Source of the DNA: Bdellovibrionales bacterium
Lineage (GTDB): Bacteria > Bdellovibrionota > FAC87 > UBA2466
Direction of reading: 5' to 3'
Assembly: GCA_009692515.1 (NCBI GenBank)
Contig: SHZA01000014.1
Span: 1-48,675, forward strand
Length of the DNA stretch: 48,675 nt
Numbering within the stretch: position 1 is the stretch's first letter; every line of letters begins with the position of its first letter. The notes beneath the pieces are model-generated. The model was not told where the DNA came from. It worked only from the letters and a program-made list of their open reading frames with translations, and did not search any database. Shown piece after piece: positions 36,217 to 45,034 of this stretch. A program made the position numbers and the translations under genes.

Positions 36217-37545
36217 CTATTCCTCTACGATTCCGTAGTAGGTCAGTCCGAGATGATTAATGAGCTCCTCTCCACCCATAAATCTTAGCGTATTATGAAG
36301 TTTCAAAAGCTGAACCTGTAGATCGTGCTCCGGTTTTAAACCAGGAGCTGCAAGTGGACTCTTAAAGTAAAAGGATAACCACTCTTGAATGCCGTAGAGA
36401 TCCGATCTTTGAGCTAAATCCATAAAGAGGGCTAAGTCTAGAACCAGAGGAGCCGCTAAAATACTATCTCGACATAGGAAGTTAACCTTGATCTGCATGG
36501 GGTAACCCAACCAGCCAAAAATATCGATATTATCCCAACCCTCTTTGTTGTCTCCACGAGGAGGATAGTAGTTGATTTGAACTTGATGATGAACATTCCC
36601 GTAAAGACTGGGGTAAGCCTCTGGCTCTAAAATTTGGTCCAGTACAGAAAGCTTAGAAACCTCTTTTGACTTAAAAGAACCAGGATCGACTAAAACTTCA
36701 CCGTCTCGGTTTCCTAAAATATTAGTGGAGTACCAGCCGGCAAGTCCTAAAAGTCGGCTTTTAAGGCCGGGGGCCAAAATGGTTTTCATTAAGGTTTGGC
36801 CAGTTTTATAATCACTACCGCAGATAGGCACTCGAAGCTCTCTAGCTAAATCTCTAAGAGCTGGAACTTCAACACTGCGATTCGGAGAGCCATTTGCGTA
36901 AGGCACTCTCTCCATCAAAGCCGCATAAGCATAAATTTGGCTAGGTGAAATCATGGGGTCATTAGCTAATAAAGCAGCCTCAAAGGTCGATAGGGTTTCA
37001 TGGCAAGGAGCATTTTCGGTATAAACTTCGGTACTAGCGCACCAGATCATCACAAGACGATCACAATTGTTCTCTTTTTTAAATCTACGAATGTCCTCTC
37101 GTAGTTGCTCAGCTAAATCTTTTTTGGTTTTGCCTGTCTTTTTGTTTTTACCGTCGATTAGAGTAATGTAGTTTTTATCAAACACTGCACTCATAGGTTT
37201 GATTTTAGATAAAGGTTCTTTTAACTGATTTAGAAGATTTTGCTCTAATACCTTTGCTTTTGAAGCCGCTTCATAAACGTTGTCTTCAAAAATATCCCAG
37301 CCTCCAAAACAAAGCGACTCTAAAGAAGCTATTGAAATAAAATCTTTAATTAGAGAGGAACGGTTCTCATTTCGCTTACCTAATCGAAGTTGTCCCATTT
37401 GAGTGAGTGAACCTACGGGCTCTGCTAATCCACGTTTTATCGCTTCAACTCCCGCGATAAAAGTGGTGGCCACGGCTCCCATTCCGGGAAGAAGAATTCC
37501 TAATTTTCCAGTAGCTGGGATCACTTTTACATTTGTTTTTGTCAT
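36217..37545 (-). CDS. ino1: Myo-inositol-1-phosphate synthase
   Basis: A 442-residue protein with an N-terminal Rossmann segment (GILLPGMGAVATT), the catalytic GSDYKTGQT and NILGNRDGEVL motifs and the C-terminal KVNFLCRDSILAAPLVLDLA, all typical of inositol-3-phosphate synthase of the bacterial/eukaryotic type. It converts glucose 6-phosphate to myo-inositol phosphate using NAD. Inositol in bacteria serves phosphatidylinositol-type lipids or compatible solutes; the downstream use is not seen here. The ATG has AAGGAA upstream. The gene is single. Confidence 0.93.
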   Translation of the reverse strand: MTKTNVKVIPATGKLGILLPGMGAVATTFIAGVEAIKRGLAEPVGSLTQMGQLRLGKRNENRSSLIKDFISIASLESLCFGGWDIFEDNVYEAASKAKVLEQNLLNQLKEPLSKIKPMSAVFDKNYITLIDGKNKKTGKTKKDLAEQLREDIRRFKKENNCDRLVMIWCASTEVYTENAPCHETLSTFEAALLANDPMISPSQIYAYAALMERVPYANGSPNRSVEVPALRDLARELRVPICGSDYKTGQTLMKTILAPGLKSRLLGLAGWYSTNILGNRDGEVLVDPGSFKSKEVSKLSVLDQILEPEAYPSLYGNVHHQVQINYYPPRGDNKEGWDNIDIFGWLGYPMQIKVNFLCRDSILAAPLVLDLALFMDLAQRSDLYGIQEWLSFYFKSPLAAPGLKPEHDLQVQLLKLHNTLRFMGGEELINHLGLTYYGIVEE

Positions 37546-37651
37546 ATAGATTCCTTAAATTTAGCTGCCGTCATGGGTGTAGCAAGTTTTTATCCAATTT
37601 AAAAGGGTTGAATTCTTTAGGGATATCAGAAAAATAAGAAGATTTCACCCG

Positions 37652-37698
37652 GTAACAAAGATCACCTTATCTCTGTTATAGTGACATCTATTTGTTAC
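37652..37698. promoter_or_regulatory. Inverted repeat upstream of the alpha/beta-hydrolase gene
   Basis: GTAACAAA (37652-37659) and TTTGTTAC (37691-37698) form a perfect 8-bp inverted repeat with 31 bp between the arms. It lies in the 164-bp space between ino1 and the hydrolase gene, and the second arm ends 11 nt before the hydrolase ATG. A TATAGT (-10-like) sits between the arms. It could be an operator or a leader hairpin that hides the start site. Confidence 0.35.
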
Positions 37699-37709
37699 AA
37701 TGAAGCACC

Positions 37710-38738
37710 ATGTGGCTTGAAATATTTAAAAACAATAAAATTACAGTGACTTACAATCCAGAGCCTCAGCCTGCTAAAACGATAGCTAAAAAGAGTCTTG
37801 AGACTACTTTAGTGGAAAGCCCGTTGAATGAAACCGGGTCTGTTAGGGATCACGATTCTTCTCCACTAGAGCCCCATACTCGAGGGGTCTTTCAGAGTCG
37901 TGATCACACTAGTATTTATTATGAGGTTTATGGTCAGGGAAAACCCCTTTTGCTTTGTTATGGGCTTGTATGCCGAAGAGAACACTGGCGGTATCAATTG
38001 GCCTGCTTTGCCAAAAAATACCAAGTGATTCTGTTCGATTACCGGGGCCACCAGTTTTCAAGTCAACCTACTAATGATCAACATCTCACCTTAGATTGGT
38101 GTGCTTATGATATTGAGGATCTTCTTACCTATTTAAAGGTTGAAGAGGTAGTGGGAATAGGCCACAGCATGGGCGTAGGGGTATTAACTCGAGCAGTAGC
38201 CCTAGATAAATCAAAGTTTAAAGCGATAATCTTTATTTGTGGAACGGTAAAAAATCCATTTGAGAGAATGTTTCATTCTAATCGAATGAATCGAGTTCAT
38301 CAGGTTTCCAGTGTTTTTTTTGATATCATGCCAGGAGTTGTTTCTTCTTTGTGGCACAAATTAACAGAAAACAATATCTTTAACTTTATTCTAGCCTCTC
38401 GATTAGGGTTTAATGCCGATCGCTCAAAAGATAGTGATGTAAACAGTTATCTTGAAGGGGTTCACCAAATTCCTTTTTCCGTTTTTCATGCCCTCATTGA
38501 TGATTACACAAGATTTGATGGGCAAAGTTATTTAAAGCAAATTGAGTGTCCTGCTCTTATTATTACGGGGGAAAAGGACATGATCACACCTAAAGAGGTG
38601 CAAGATGAGATTGCAAGTTCGTTAAAAAACTCAGAAATGCACTTAATTCCAGAAGGAAGTCATAATTCACATACCGACTTTCCTAATGAAGTGAATATTG
38701 CGATCGATAATTTTTTAGAGAAAATTGGGTACCAATGA
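37710..38738 (+). CDS. Alpha/beta-fold hydrolase
   Basis: A 342-residue protein without a signal peptide. A Pro/Ser/Thr-rich lead of about 60 residues precedes the hydrolase core. Catalytic residues fit Ser153 (GIGHSMGVG), the Asp in TGEKDMITP and the His in EGSHNSHTD. The oxyanion-loop region reads CYGLVCRREHW in place of the usual HG. The substrate is unknown; esters and lactones are typical. It is coupled by a four-nt ATGA overlap to the lipoprotein gene after it. Confidence 0.85.
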   Translation: MWLEIFKNNKITVTYNPEPQPAKTIAKKSLETTLVESPLNETGSVRDHDSSPLEPHTRGVFQSRDHTSIYYEVYGQGKPLLLCYGLVCRREHWRYQLACFAKKYQVILFDYRGHQFSSQPTNDQHLTLDWCAYDIEDLLTYLKVEEVVGIGHSMGVGVLTRAVALDKSKFKAIIFICGTVKNPFERMFHSNRMNRVHQVSSVFFDIMPGVVSSLWHKLTENNIFNFILASRLGFNADRSKDSDVNSYLEGVHQIPFSVFHALIDDYTRFDGQSYLKQIECPALIITGEKDMITPKEVQDEIASSLKNSEMHLIPEGSHNSHTDFPNEVNIAIDNFLEKIGYQ

Positions 38739-39556
38739 AAAAACTTTTACCTGCTTTGTTATTCGCTCTCTCTTTGCCTTTATTTATTTCCTGCACTTCG
38801 ATGCCACCCGTAGTTTCTTTGACCTCTGGTCAGACTCAAGAGCTCTTGAATTTATTTTGGAAACAACAGGAGAGAAAAAAGGTAGAGGTTCAAACGATTC
38901 AAGCAAAAATTCGATTAGATATCGTAGAAAAAAAGAGATCTTTATCTGGCGTAGGAACGGTATTTTCAAGCCCCGATGGATTAAGACTTGAATTAAGAGA
39001 TCCCTTAGGGAGGCTCCAGTATGCAGTAGTACTTCAGGGAAATAAAAAGTTTACCGCCTATTACCCATCACAAAATACTACTTATAGCGATTCCACTCAT
39101 GGGGCTAATTACCTAAAAGAATTTTTAAATCTTGGAATGAATTTTTATGAATTAAAAAACTTGTGGCTGGGAGTCGTACCCATAACTCGCTCTAATTCGC
39201 AGTTAGAAAGTGTGAAACCAGGTGAGAAATTTGGCCAGCATTGGTTGCATTTAAAAAAAGCCGATTTGCACTTAGCTATTTTGGTCGATGTTAATAATGG
39301 CGATGTATTGAAGGTGCTTTCGCAAAGCCCCTCTTTTACGGTTGAATTTGAGTTTTCTGAGTTTGCTAGTTGTTGCCAAGAGCATGTAACCTCATATGAC
39401 TCACCTCGACTCGGTAGAAATGTATTTCTTAAAAATCGAAATCAAGAGAGTGAAATAGAACTTGATTGGGTAACTATTTTGACTGCTAAAAAGAGGGATC
39501 AAAGTGTCTTTGAGCTAGACCTTCCAGCCAATGTGAAGAAGGTGATTTTGAACTAA
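38735..39556 (+). CDS. LolB-like outer-membrane lipoprotein
   Basis: A 273-residue protein with a lipoprotein signal (LPLFISC, Cys20). The mature segment TIQAKIRLDIVEKKRSLSGVGTVFSSPDGLRLELRDPLGRL, in shorter form GVGTVFSSPDGLRLEL, resembles the LolB/DUF4292 half-barrel, which inserts lipoproteins into the outer membrane. A LolC/E-like permease lies 10 kb away, so the cell has a Lol pathway, but direct partnership is inference. It follows the hydrolase gene with an ATGA overlap. LolB is often absent outside beta- and gammaproteobacteria, so the function could differ. Confidence 0.65.
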   Translation: MKKLLPALLFALSLPLFISCTSMPPVVSLTSGQTQELLNLFWKQQERKKVEVQTIQAKIRLDIVEKKRSLSGVGTVFSSPDGLRLELRDPLGRLQYAVVLQGNKKFTAYYPSQNTTYSDSTHGANYLKEFLNLGMNFYELKNLWLGVVPITRSNSQLESVKPGEKFGQHWLHLKKADLHLAILVDVNNGDVLKVLSQSPSFTVEFEFSEFASCCQEHVTSYDSPRLGRNVFLKNRNQESEIELDWVTILTAKKRDQSVFELDLPANVKKVILN

Positions 39557-39581
39557 TAGAGCGCTAAGTATTTTTTTAGCA

Positions 39582-39998
39582 TTACCTAAGTAAGGCTCTG
39601 AAAACCTCTGAGAGTTCCTTAGGGCAAAGAGGTCGGTGTAAACAGTCGGTAAGGCCGACTTCGTAAAAGGATTTAAGATGAAATAGAGCCTCTTCTGTTT
39701 CCGCGTCTTGGTGGATTAGGGTGACAGGAATCTGTAATTCCTGATTAATAAATTGAATAGTTTCTCGTGGATCTGCCCAATTAAGATCCGATTCTATTAA
39801 GATTAAGTCCCAACGTTTCCAAGAAAGAATTTGCACCTGTAGTGATTGGCTTGAAGAGACCCCTTCCACTGAAATACCGTAAAAAGATTGCAAGAGCGCT
39901 AAAGACTCCAATTGATTAGATAGATAAAGAACCTGTTTATTTTTCGTCAAGGTCGCTTGTCGAAATTCAGGTAAAAAGACCACATTATCGTAGGACAC
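39582..39998 (-). CDS. Degenerate receiver-domain protein
   Basis: About 138 residues from a GTG at 39998, preferred because AAGGAG lies six nt upstream; a TTG at 40013 is in frame but lacks a ribosome site. The fold follows a CheY-type receiver, but key residues are changed: the acidic pair is lost (VLYLSNQ), the phospho-Asp position reads DLILIE (Glu), and the conserved Lys is Arg (HRPL). It may be a phosphorylation-independent regulator. It is divergent from an intact OmpR-type regulator. Confidence 0.65.
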   Translation of the reverse strand: MSYDNVVFLPEFRQATLTKNKQVLYLSNQLESLALLQSFYGISVEGVSSSQSLQVQILSWKRWDLILIESDLNWADPRETIQFINQELQIPVTLIHQDAETEEALFHLKSFYEVGLTDCLHRPLCPKELSEVFRALLR

Positions 39999-40194
39999 CC
40001 ATTTCTCCTTCAAACAAAGATCTATCTTAATGCGAACTATTTTGAAAAAGCAAAGAACTAATTAAGAGGACACCTCTTTATTATGCGCTGCGATTCTGCC
40101 TGGCATAGTTTCATTATGTTCTTTATAAGATAAAAACTTAAAAATACTCAAATAATTCCTGCATATTCCGATAAAGCAGTTGGAGAGGAGAATT

Positions 40195-40947
40195 ATGGAA
40201 AAAATTCTAGTCATCGAAGATAACAAGGATTACCAATTTCTCATTCAGACTTCTCTAGGAAAAGAATATCGGGTTATTGTAGCTGATAACGGCAACAGTG
40301 GTGTGGAAATGGCTAAATCACAGCGCCCCGATTTAATTCTTCTAGATATTAGTTTGGGAGAGGTAGATGGCTTTGAGGTTTGCCATCGTTTAAGAGCACA
40401 AAAAGAAACTGAGAAAGTACCTATCATTTTCTTATCATCTAGAAGTGACACTAGTGCCAAGAAAATGGGGTTTGATCTTGGGGCTGACGATTATGTTCAG
40501 AAGCCATTTGAAGCTGAAGAATTAATCGCTCGTATTAAAGCTCGTATCAAACAAAGTAAAGTGAACCGCGAAAATCTACCTGCTTTCGAACATGAGGGTT
40601 TAAAAGTAGATTTTGTGGGACATCGAGTATTTTTGATTGATAAAGAGGTGAGCTTTTCAGCTTTGGAATTTAAACTTCTAGCTTACTTTATTCGTCATCC
40701 TGACCATGTGTTAGCCAGAGATAAAATACTTAATAGTGTTTGGGGCGAAACCTTTGTCAGTGATCGAGTCGTTGATTCTCACATTCGAACGATTCGGAAA
40801 AAACTAGGGCCTTTTAAAAGCCATATTGAATCCATTTACGGCGAGGGGTATCGGTTTAATCCGAGCCCCCTTTCCCAAGACAATAGTATCGATGATGATT
40901 TAGATCTTTTAGATTGTGAAGAAGACGCCACCAAAACAGCCGCTTAA
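40195..40947 (+). CDS. OmpR/PhoB-family response regulator
   Basis: About 250 residues from the ATG at 40195, chosen for the AGAGGAGA before it; an in-frame TTG 15 nt upstream is less likely. The receiver has D9, the phospho-acceptor D51 (LILLDISLG) and K103 (VQKPF). A winged-helix domain (about 130-225) has the signature SALEFKLLAYF and DSHIRTIRKKLG. An acidic tail follows (DDDLDLLDCEEDA). The regulon is unknown and no histidine kinase lies next to it. Confidence 0.9.
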   Translation: MEKILVIEDNKDYQFLIQTSLGKEYRVIVADNGNSGVEMAKSQRPDLILLDISLGEVDGFEVCHRLRAQKETEKVPIIFLSSRSDTSAKKMGFDLGADDYVQKPFEAEELIARIKARIKQSKVNRENLPAFEHEGLKVDFVGHRVFLIDKEVSFSALEFKLLAYFIRHPDHVLARDKILNSVWGETFVSDRVVDSHIRTIRKKLGPFKSHIESIYGEGYRFNPSPLSQDNSIDDDLDLLDCEEDATKTAA

Positions 40948-41004
40948 TTTCTATTTTTTAGATCCTTTTTAGTTTTCCCACTTTAAACTTGATATCATTT
41001 ACTT

Positions 41005-41670
41005 ATGCACCGTAGGCCCCTCTTATTAATTTTATCAGCTCTCTTGCTTCTATATTTTCCTATCGAGCGGGGCTATCAATTTTATCTTCATAAAAATATT
41101 TCTTTTCTGAATGCGATTATTTTTGGTTTAATTCCTATCTTCTTAATAGCGGGATTGGTCAAAGTTACCCGCGTGGGTTGGTATACTTTAATTGCTATGA
41201 TTGCTTTATGGGGTATTCAGGATCTAAATGTCTATTATATGAGTCATGGCAAAACCTGGAGCTTTTTTTTACATTTAGCAATTTATACTTTTAGTCTAAG
41301 TTATTTTATTAATCCAAGAGTCAAACATCTTTATTTCGATCCTAAGCTTCGTTGGTGGCGGACAAAACCACGTTACGAAACCCACCTATCCTTAATCGTA
41401 AAACAACATAATTATTGGGATTATCCCCTCATGAGAAATCTTTCCGAAGGTGGTTGTTTTTTAGAAACCAAAAATGTCTATTCTCTGAGTGGAAAAATTG
41501 ATTTAAGCATTCCCCTGCCTGTTCCCTTGCAGGTTTCGGTGATTCAGCTTGAGGGAGAGGTACGATGGGTTTCAACCTCTGAAAGTAAACCTGGAATGGG
41601 CATTCAATTTAAGAATATTTCAAATAAAAACCAGGCGGCACTTAAGGATTTTGTCAGACGAGAATTATAG
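41005..41670 (+). CDS. Membrane protein with C-terminal PilZ domain
   Basis: A 221-residue protein with four transmembrane helices (about 5-108) and a cytoplasmic PilZ domain. Both cyclic-di-GMP motifs are present: RTKPR fits RxxxR and NLSEGG fits [DN]xSxxG. It should bind cyclic di-GMP at the membrane; the output is unknown. It lies 57 nt before kamD on the same strand, so cotranscription is possible but not evident. Confidence 0.8.
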   Translation: MHRRPLLLILSALLLLYFPIERGYQFYLHKNISFLNAIIFGLIPIFLIAGLVKVTRVGWYTLIAMIALWGIQDLNVYYMSHGKTWSFFLHLAIYTFSLSYFINPRVKHLYFDPKLRWWRTKPRYETHLSLIVKQHNYWDYPLMRNLSEGGCFLETKNVYSLSGKIDLSIPLPVPLQVSVIQLEGEVRWVSTSESKPGMGIQFKNISNKNQAALKDFVRREL

Positions 41671-41726
41671 TTATCTTTTAATCCTGCTTGAAAAGTCCCC
41701 CACCCCTAAGGCACAATCATCCCCTT

Positions 41727-43307
41727 ATGGCTTATGCGTCAACAATACCTTTGTCTGTGAAAAAAATTGCCCGATGTCGTCAAATTGCGAAATCGATCGG
41801 CTCTGAAGTTGCCTCATTAGTTAAAGTAAATTCTACGGTGGGTACTGAGCGAGCGGTGATGCGATTATTAGGTTTTAATGACGCTACTAATGATCAAGAT
41901 CTTCTTTTCCCTGTCGCTAATTTCATCTGCGATCAGATGAAGGCTGAAGACCGACTGCATGAGGGGGCTCTATATTGGATTGCTAATGCTTTAATTACGA
42001 CGGGAACAGACATTGCGGGATTACAAGCGAGGGTGGTAAGGCGAGAAATCAATGTGGGAACACTAGCTTCTCAAGATAGTAAAAAGGTAAAAGCCTTAGC
42101 CAATCAATTGGCCAAAGCGGCGTACCAAAATTTAATGAGATATCGAAAAGACCGAGTTCAAATTGCTAAGAAATTAAAGGATCCTGTTAAGGACAAACGA
42201 CCTTTGAAATATGTAATTGTAGCTACGGGAAATATTTTTGAAGATGTCATTCAAGCTAGAAGTGCAGTGATGGATGGAGCCGATGTGATTGCGGTGATTC
42301 GAAGTACTGCGCAATCGCTTATTGATTATGTACCTCAAGGGACTACGACAGAAGGTTTTGGTGGCACCTACGCTACACAAGCTAATTTTCGTGTGATGAG
42401 ACAGGCCCTGGATGAGGTAGGTAAACAGGTTAATCGTTACATTCGACTGACCAATTATTGTTCCGGGCTCTGCATGTCAGAGATTGCAGTGTTAGCGGCC
42501 ATGGAGGGATTAGATTGTCTTTTGAATGATGCCATGTACGGAATTTTATTTCGCGATATTAATATGCGTAGAACCTTTATTGATCAGCATTTTTCTAGAC
42601 TGATTTGTTCGAAAAGTGGGATTTGGATTATGACAGGCGAAGATAATTATATGAAAACTACCGACGCCTCTGAAAGTGGCGATCAGGTTTTAGCATCTCA
42701 GTTTATCAATGAAGTCGCAGCGCTCAATGCAGGAATGCCCAAAGGTCAGATGTCCATTGGACATGCCATGGAAATGGATCCTAATTATGAGGGGGTCATT
42801 TTGATGGAGATTGCTCGGGCTCAAATGACCCGCCAGATATTTCCTGAAGCCCCTTTAAAGTACATGTGTAACACCAAATATAAATCGGGTGATATTTTTA
42901 CAAGTCATGCGATAGATACTATTTTTAATTTAATAGGATCAATGACTAATCAAGGCGTGGTTCTTCTGGGAATGTTAACAGAGGCCATTCATACCCCTTT
43001 TTTACAGGATCGTAGTGTGAGTATTAGAAATGCTAATTACGTATTAAAAGGCTCTTTGGGGCTTGCCAATGAATTTGGTTATCGTTCCGATGGTTTTATT
43101 GCAGGGTTTGCTCAAAAAGTTTTAGATGATGCGGTTAAGTTACTAGAGAGAATTGATCGCATGGGTATTTATGCAGCTATTGAGAAACGCACCTTTGCAG
43201 ATGTGAGTCGTACTATGGATGGAGGTAAGGGAGCTAACGGTGTATTTGAAGTTGAACGTGGTCGTTATTTAAATCCTTTTTTTGAACTCTTGGGGAGCCA
43301 AATTTAA
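41727..43307 (+). CDS. kamD: Lysine 5,6-aminomutase alpha subunit
   Basis: A 526-residue protein from the ATG at 41727 (MAYASTIPLS); an open frame reaches 13 codons further back. Length and sequence match KamD, the TIM-barrel subunit of D-lysine or beta-lysine 5,6-aminomutase, with phrases such as RLTNYCSGLCMSEIAVLAAM and MYGILFRDINMRRTFIDQHFS. The enzyme moves the terminal amino group by a radical mechanism with adenosylcobalamin and PLP, in fermentative or catabolic lysine breakdown. The stop overlaps the kamE start (TAATG). The later pathway genes (kdd, kce, kal) and kamA are not in the window. Confidence 0.92.
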   Translation: MAYASTIPLSVKKIARCRQIAKSIGSEVASLVKVNSTVGTERAVMRLLGFNDATNDQDLLFPVANFICDQMKAEDRLHEGALYWIANALITTGTDIAGLQARVVRREINVGTLASQDSKKVKALANQLAKAAYQNLMRYRKDRVQIAKKLKDPVKDKRPLKYVIVATGNIFEDVIQARSAVMDGADVIAVIRSTAQSLIDYVPQGTTTEGFGGTYATQANFRVMRQALDEVGKQVNRYIRLTNYCSGLCMSEIAVLAAMEGLDCLLNDAMYGILFRDINMRRTFIDQHFSRLICSKSGIWIMTGEDNYMKTTDASESGDQVLASQFINEVAALNAGMPKGQMSIGHAMEMDPNYEGVILMEIARAQMTRQIFPEAPLKYMCNTKYKSGDIFTSHAIDTIFNLIGSMTNQGVVLLGMLTEAIHTPFLQDRSVSIRNANYVLKGSLGLANEFGYRSDGFIAGFAQKVLDDAVKLLERIDRMGIYAAIEKRTFADVSRTMDGGKGANGVFEVERGRYLNPFFELLGSQI

Positions 43308-44092
43308 TGAAGGAGATCGATTTTAATTCATTAAAACCGTACGGGGACACTACCGATGACGGAGCGCTTCAGATGAGTTTTACTTTGCCGATAGAGCCCT
43401 CCGCAAAAGCACGCGAGGCCGCAACTCAACTAGTTCGAGGGTGGGGATTTTTTGATGTCAAAATTGCCCACATGTCAAAAATTGGAGTGAACTACTGTCT
43501 TTTTGTAGTGATGGCCAGAACCGATAAGGGGGTTGATTACGCAAGAATTGAGGTCCCTGATCTCGGGGGTGAAAAACGAACCTATAAGGAGATCGATCGC
43601 CTAATTTTAGCAAATGTAAAAAGGCCGATTAGAATTGTAGGTGCTTGTACCGGTTTTGATGCCCACACTGTGGGACTCGATGCTATTTTAAATATGAAGG
43701 GTTTTGACGGCGATATCGGACTAGAAAGATATCGGGGGTTTCGAGTGGTAAATATGGGCAGTCAAGTCCCCACTGAAGAGTTAATTGATAGGGCTGTGAA
43801 GGAAAAAGCAGATGCTATTTTACTATCAAAGGTCGTTTCTCAAAAAGATATTCATGTAGCTGACATGAGAGACCTGATCATGCGCCTTAGTAAACGCGGT
43901 CTTGAGGGTAAATTTATTATTGTCGCGGGAGGCCCTAGAGTCACCCATAAGATGGCTTTAGAATTAGGTTATGATGCAGGATTTACTATTGGTGCTAGGC
44001 CCAGTGATGTGGCAAACTTTGTTTATGAGAAGATGATAGAGCGTATTGATAAAGCGGAATTCAAAACTGGAAAGAAAAAAAGTGGTAAATAA
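43307..44092 (+). CDS. kamE: Lysine 5,6-aminomutase beta subunit (B12/PLP-binding)
   Basis: A 261-residue protein with the base-off B12 motif DxHxxG as DAHTVG (D118-G123, H120). K131 lies 11 residues after that His, matching the H133-K144 spacing of the clostridial enzyme, where this Lys holds PLP. The Rossmann B12 domain continues to IVAGGPRVTHKMALELGYDAGF. It binds both cofactors and pairs with KamD. The 3' end overlaps the AAA gene start. Confidence 0.93.
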   Translation: MKEIDFNSLKPYGDTTDDGALQMSFTLPIEPSAKAREAATQLVRGWGFFDVKIAHMSKIGVNYCLFVVMARTDKGVDYARIEVPDLGGEKRTYKEIDRLILANVKRPIRIVGACTGFDAHTVGLDAILNMKGFDGDIGLERYRGFRVVNMGSQVPTEELIDRAVKEKADAILLSKVVSQKDIHVADMRDLIMRLSKRGLEGKFIIVAGGPRVTHKMALELGYDAGFTIGARPSDVANFVYEKMIERIDKAEFKTGKKKSGK

Positions 44093-44909
44093 ATTTAAAA
44101 TTATTGGCCGTGAAATTGAATTGAATCAACTAAAAAAAGTTATTGCGTTGCATCGCAATATTTTAATTGAAGGCCCAGTGGGAGTAGGAAAAACTTTTCT
44201 GGTTCGACAGGTTTTGCAAGAAATGAAAAAAGGTTTTGAAAGAGTTGATGGGGACACTCGCTATACAGAACAAAAACTCACAGGGTGGTTTGATCCCCCA
44301 GTGGTTCTAAAAAAAGGATATACAAAAGAGTCCTTTCTTGACGGGCCCCTAGTCAGTGCTATGAAAAATGGCAAAATTCTATTTATCAATGAATTAAATC
44401 GAATGCCTGAAGCGGTTCAAAATATTCTTTTGCCAGCGATGGATGAGAGAAAAATATCGATGCCAAAATTAGGTAATCTAGAGGCTAAAGATGGATTTTG
44501 TGTTATTGCAACTCAAAACCCGAAAGAGTTCACCGCTACTCATGCTTTATCGGAAGCTTTATTGGATCGTTTTGAAATGATTCGATTAGGATACCAATCA
44601 AAAGAGGAGGAACTTGCCATTTTAAGGCAGGAGGTTTCCTCGAAGATGAAAAATGGCATTCTAGAACGCATGGTAGATTTGATTAGAGCGACGAGAAATC
44701 ACATAGGGATTAAAAGGGGTGCTAGTATTCGCGCTGCGATTGCAATAGCGAAATTAATGGAAGGTGGAATCGATTTTGAGTCTGCCGCTCTAATGGCACT
44801 TCCTAGTCGATTAGAATTAGTATCTAGTGACGAGGATCCTAGAGATGTTATTTTAAGTCTTCTTTCTCTTAATGAATTTCCTTCTCTCATCGAAAAAAAA
44901 AAGAATTAA
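44082..44909 (+). CDS. AAA+ ATPase of the kam operon (MoxR/CbbQ/NorQ type)
   Basis: About 275 residues from the GTG at 44082, which overlaps the kamE stop by 11 nt; a TTG at 44046 is in frame. Walker A is GPVGVGKT (31-38). Walker B reads ILFINELNR, with Asn where Asp is usual (N103), followed by Glu. Sensor 1 ATQNPKEF and the arginine-finger region ALLDRFEMIRL are present. The helical lid is typical of MoxR-like proteins. It ends with Lys-Lys-Lys-Asn encoded by an A10 tract, after which the -1 frame stays open into the VWA gene. By analogy with CbbQ/CbbO and CobS/CobT it may remodel or reactivate KamDE; this is inference. Confidence 0.85.
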   Translation: MVNKFKIIGREIELNQLKKVIALHRNILIEGPVGVGKTFLVRQVLQEMKKGFERVDGDTRYTEQKLTGWFDPPVVLKKGYTKESFLDGPLVSAMKNGKILFINELNRMPEAVQNILLPAMDERKISMPKLGNLEAKDGFCVIATQNPKEFTATHALSEALLDRFEMIRLGYQSKEEELAILRQEVSSKMKNGILERMVDLIRATRNHIGIKRGASIRAAIAIAKLMEGGIDFESAALMALPSRLELVSSDEDPRDVILSLLSLNEFPSLIEKKKN

Positions 44910-44961
44910 AACCCGATAAGAGATGGGAAGAGCCTGCTTTAAAAGGGGTTCCCATTTTTTT
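44893..44961 (+). promoter_or_regulatory. A10 slippery tract with downstream stem-loop
   Basis: Ten A (44893-44902) and then G give, in the AAA reading frame, A-AAA-AAG (44897-44903), the dnaX-type -1 slippery heptamer, six nt before the TAA. A stem of 7 bp (ATGGGAA 44923-44929 with TTCCCAT 44949-44955), extendable by four more pairs with two G-U, follows, and then seven T (44955-44961). This hairpin plus T-run also looks like an intrinsic terminator. The two readings are not exclusive. Confidence 0.5.
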
Positions 44962-45034
44962 CCCAATCGAACTTGTTGAACAACAACAGTTTCAGGAAAT
45001 TCAAAGTGGAGTAGGGGATGCCAAAGCTAATCTG

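Noticed and set aside
40081-40194. Sigma-54 promoter upstream of the response regulator
   Set aside because: A TGGCAT is present, but no GC pair lies at the required 10-nt spacing.
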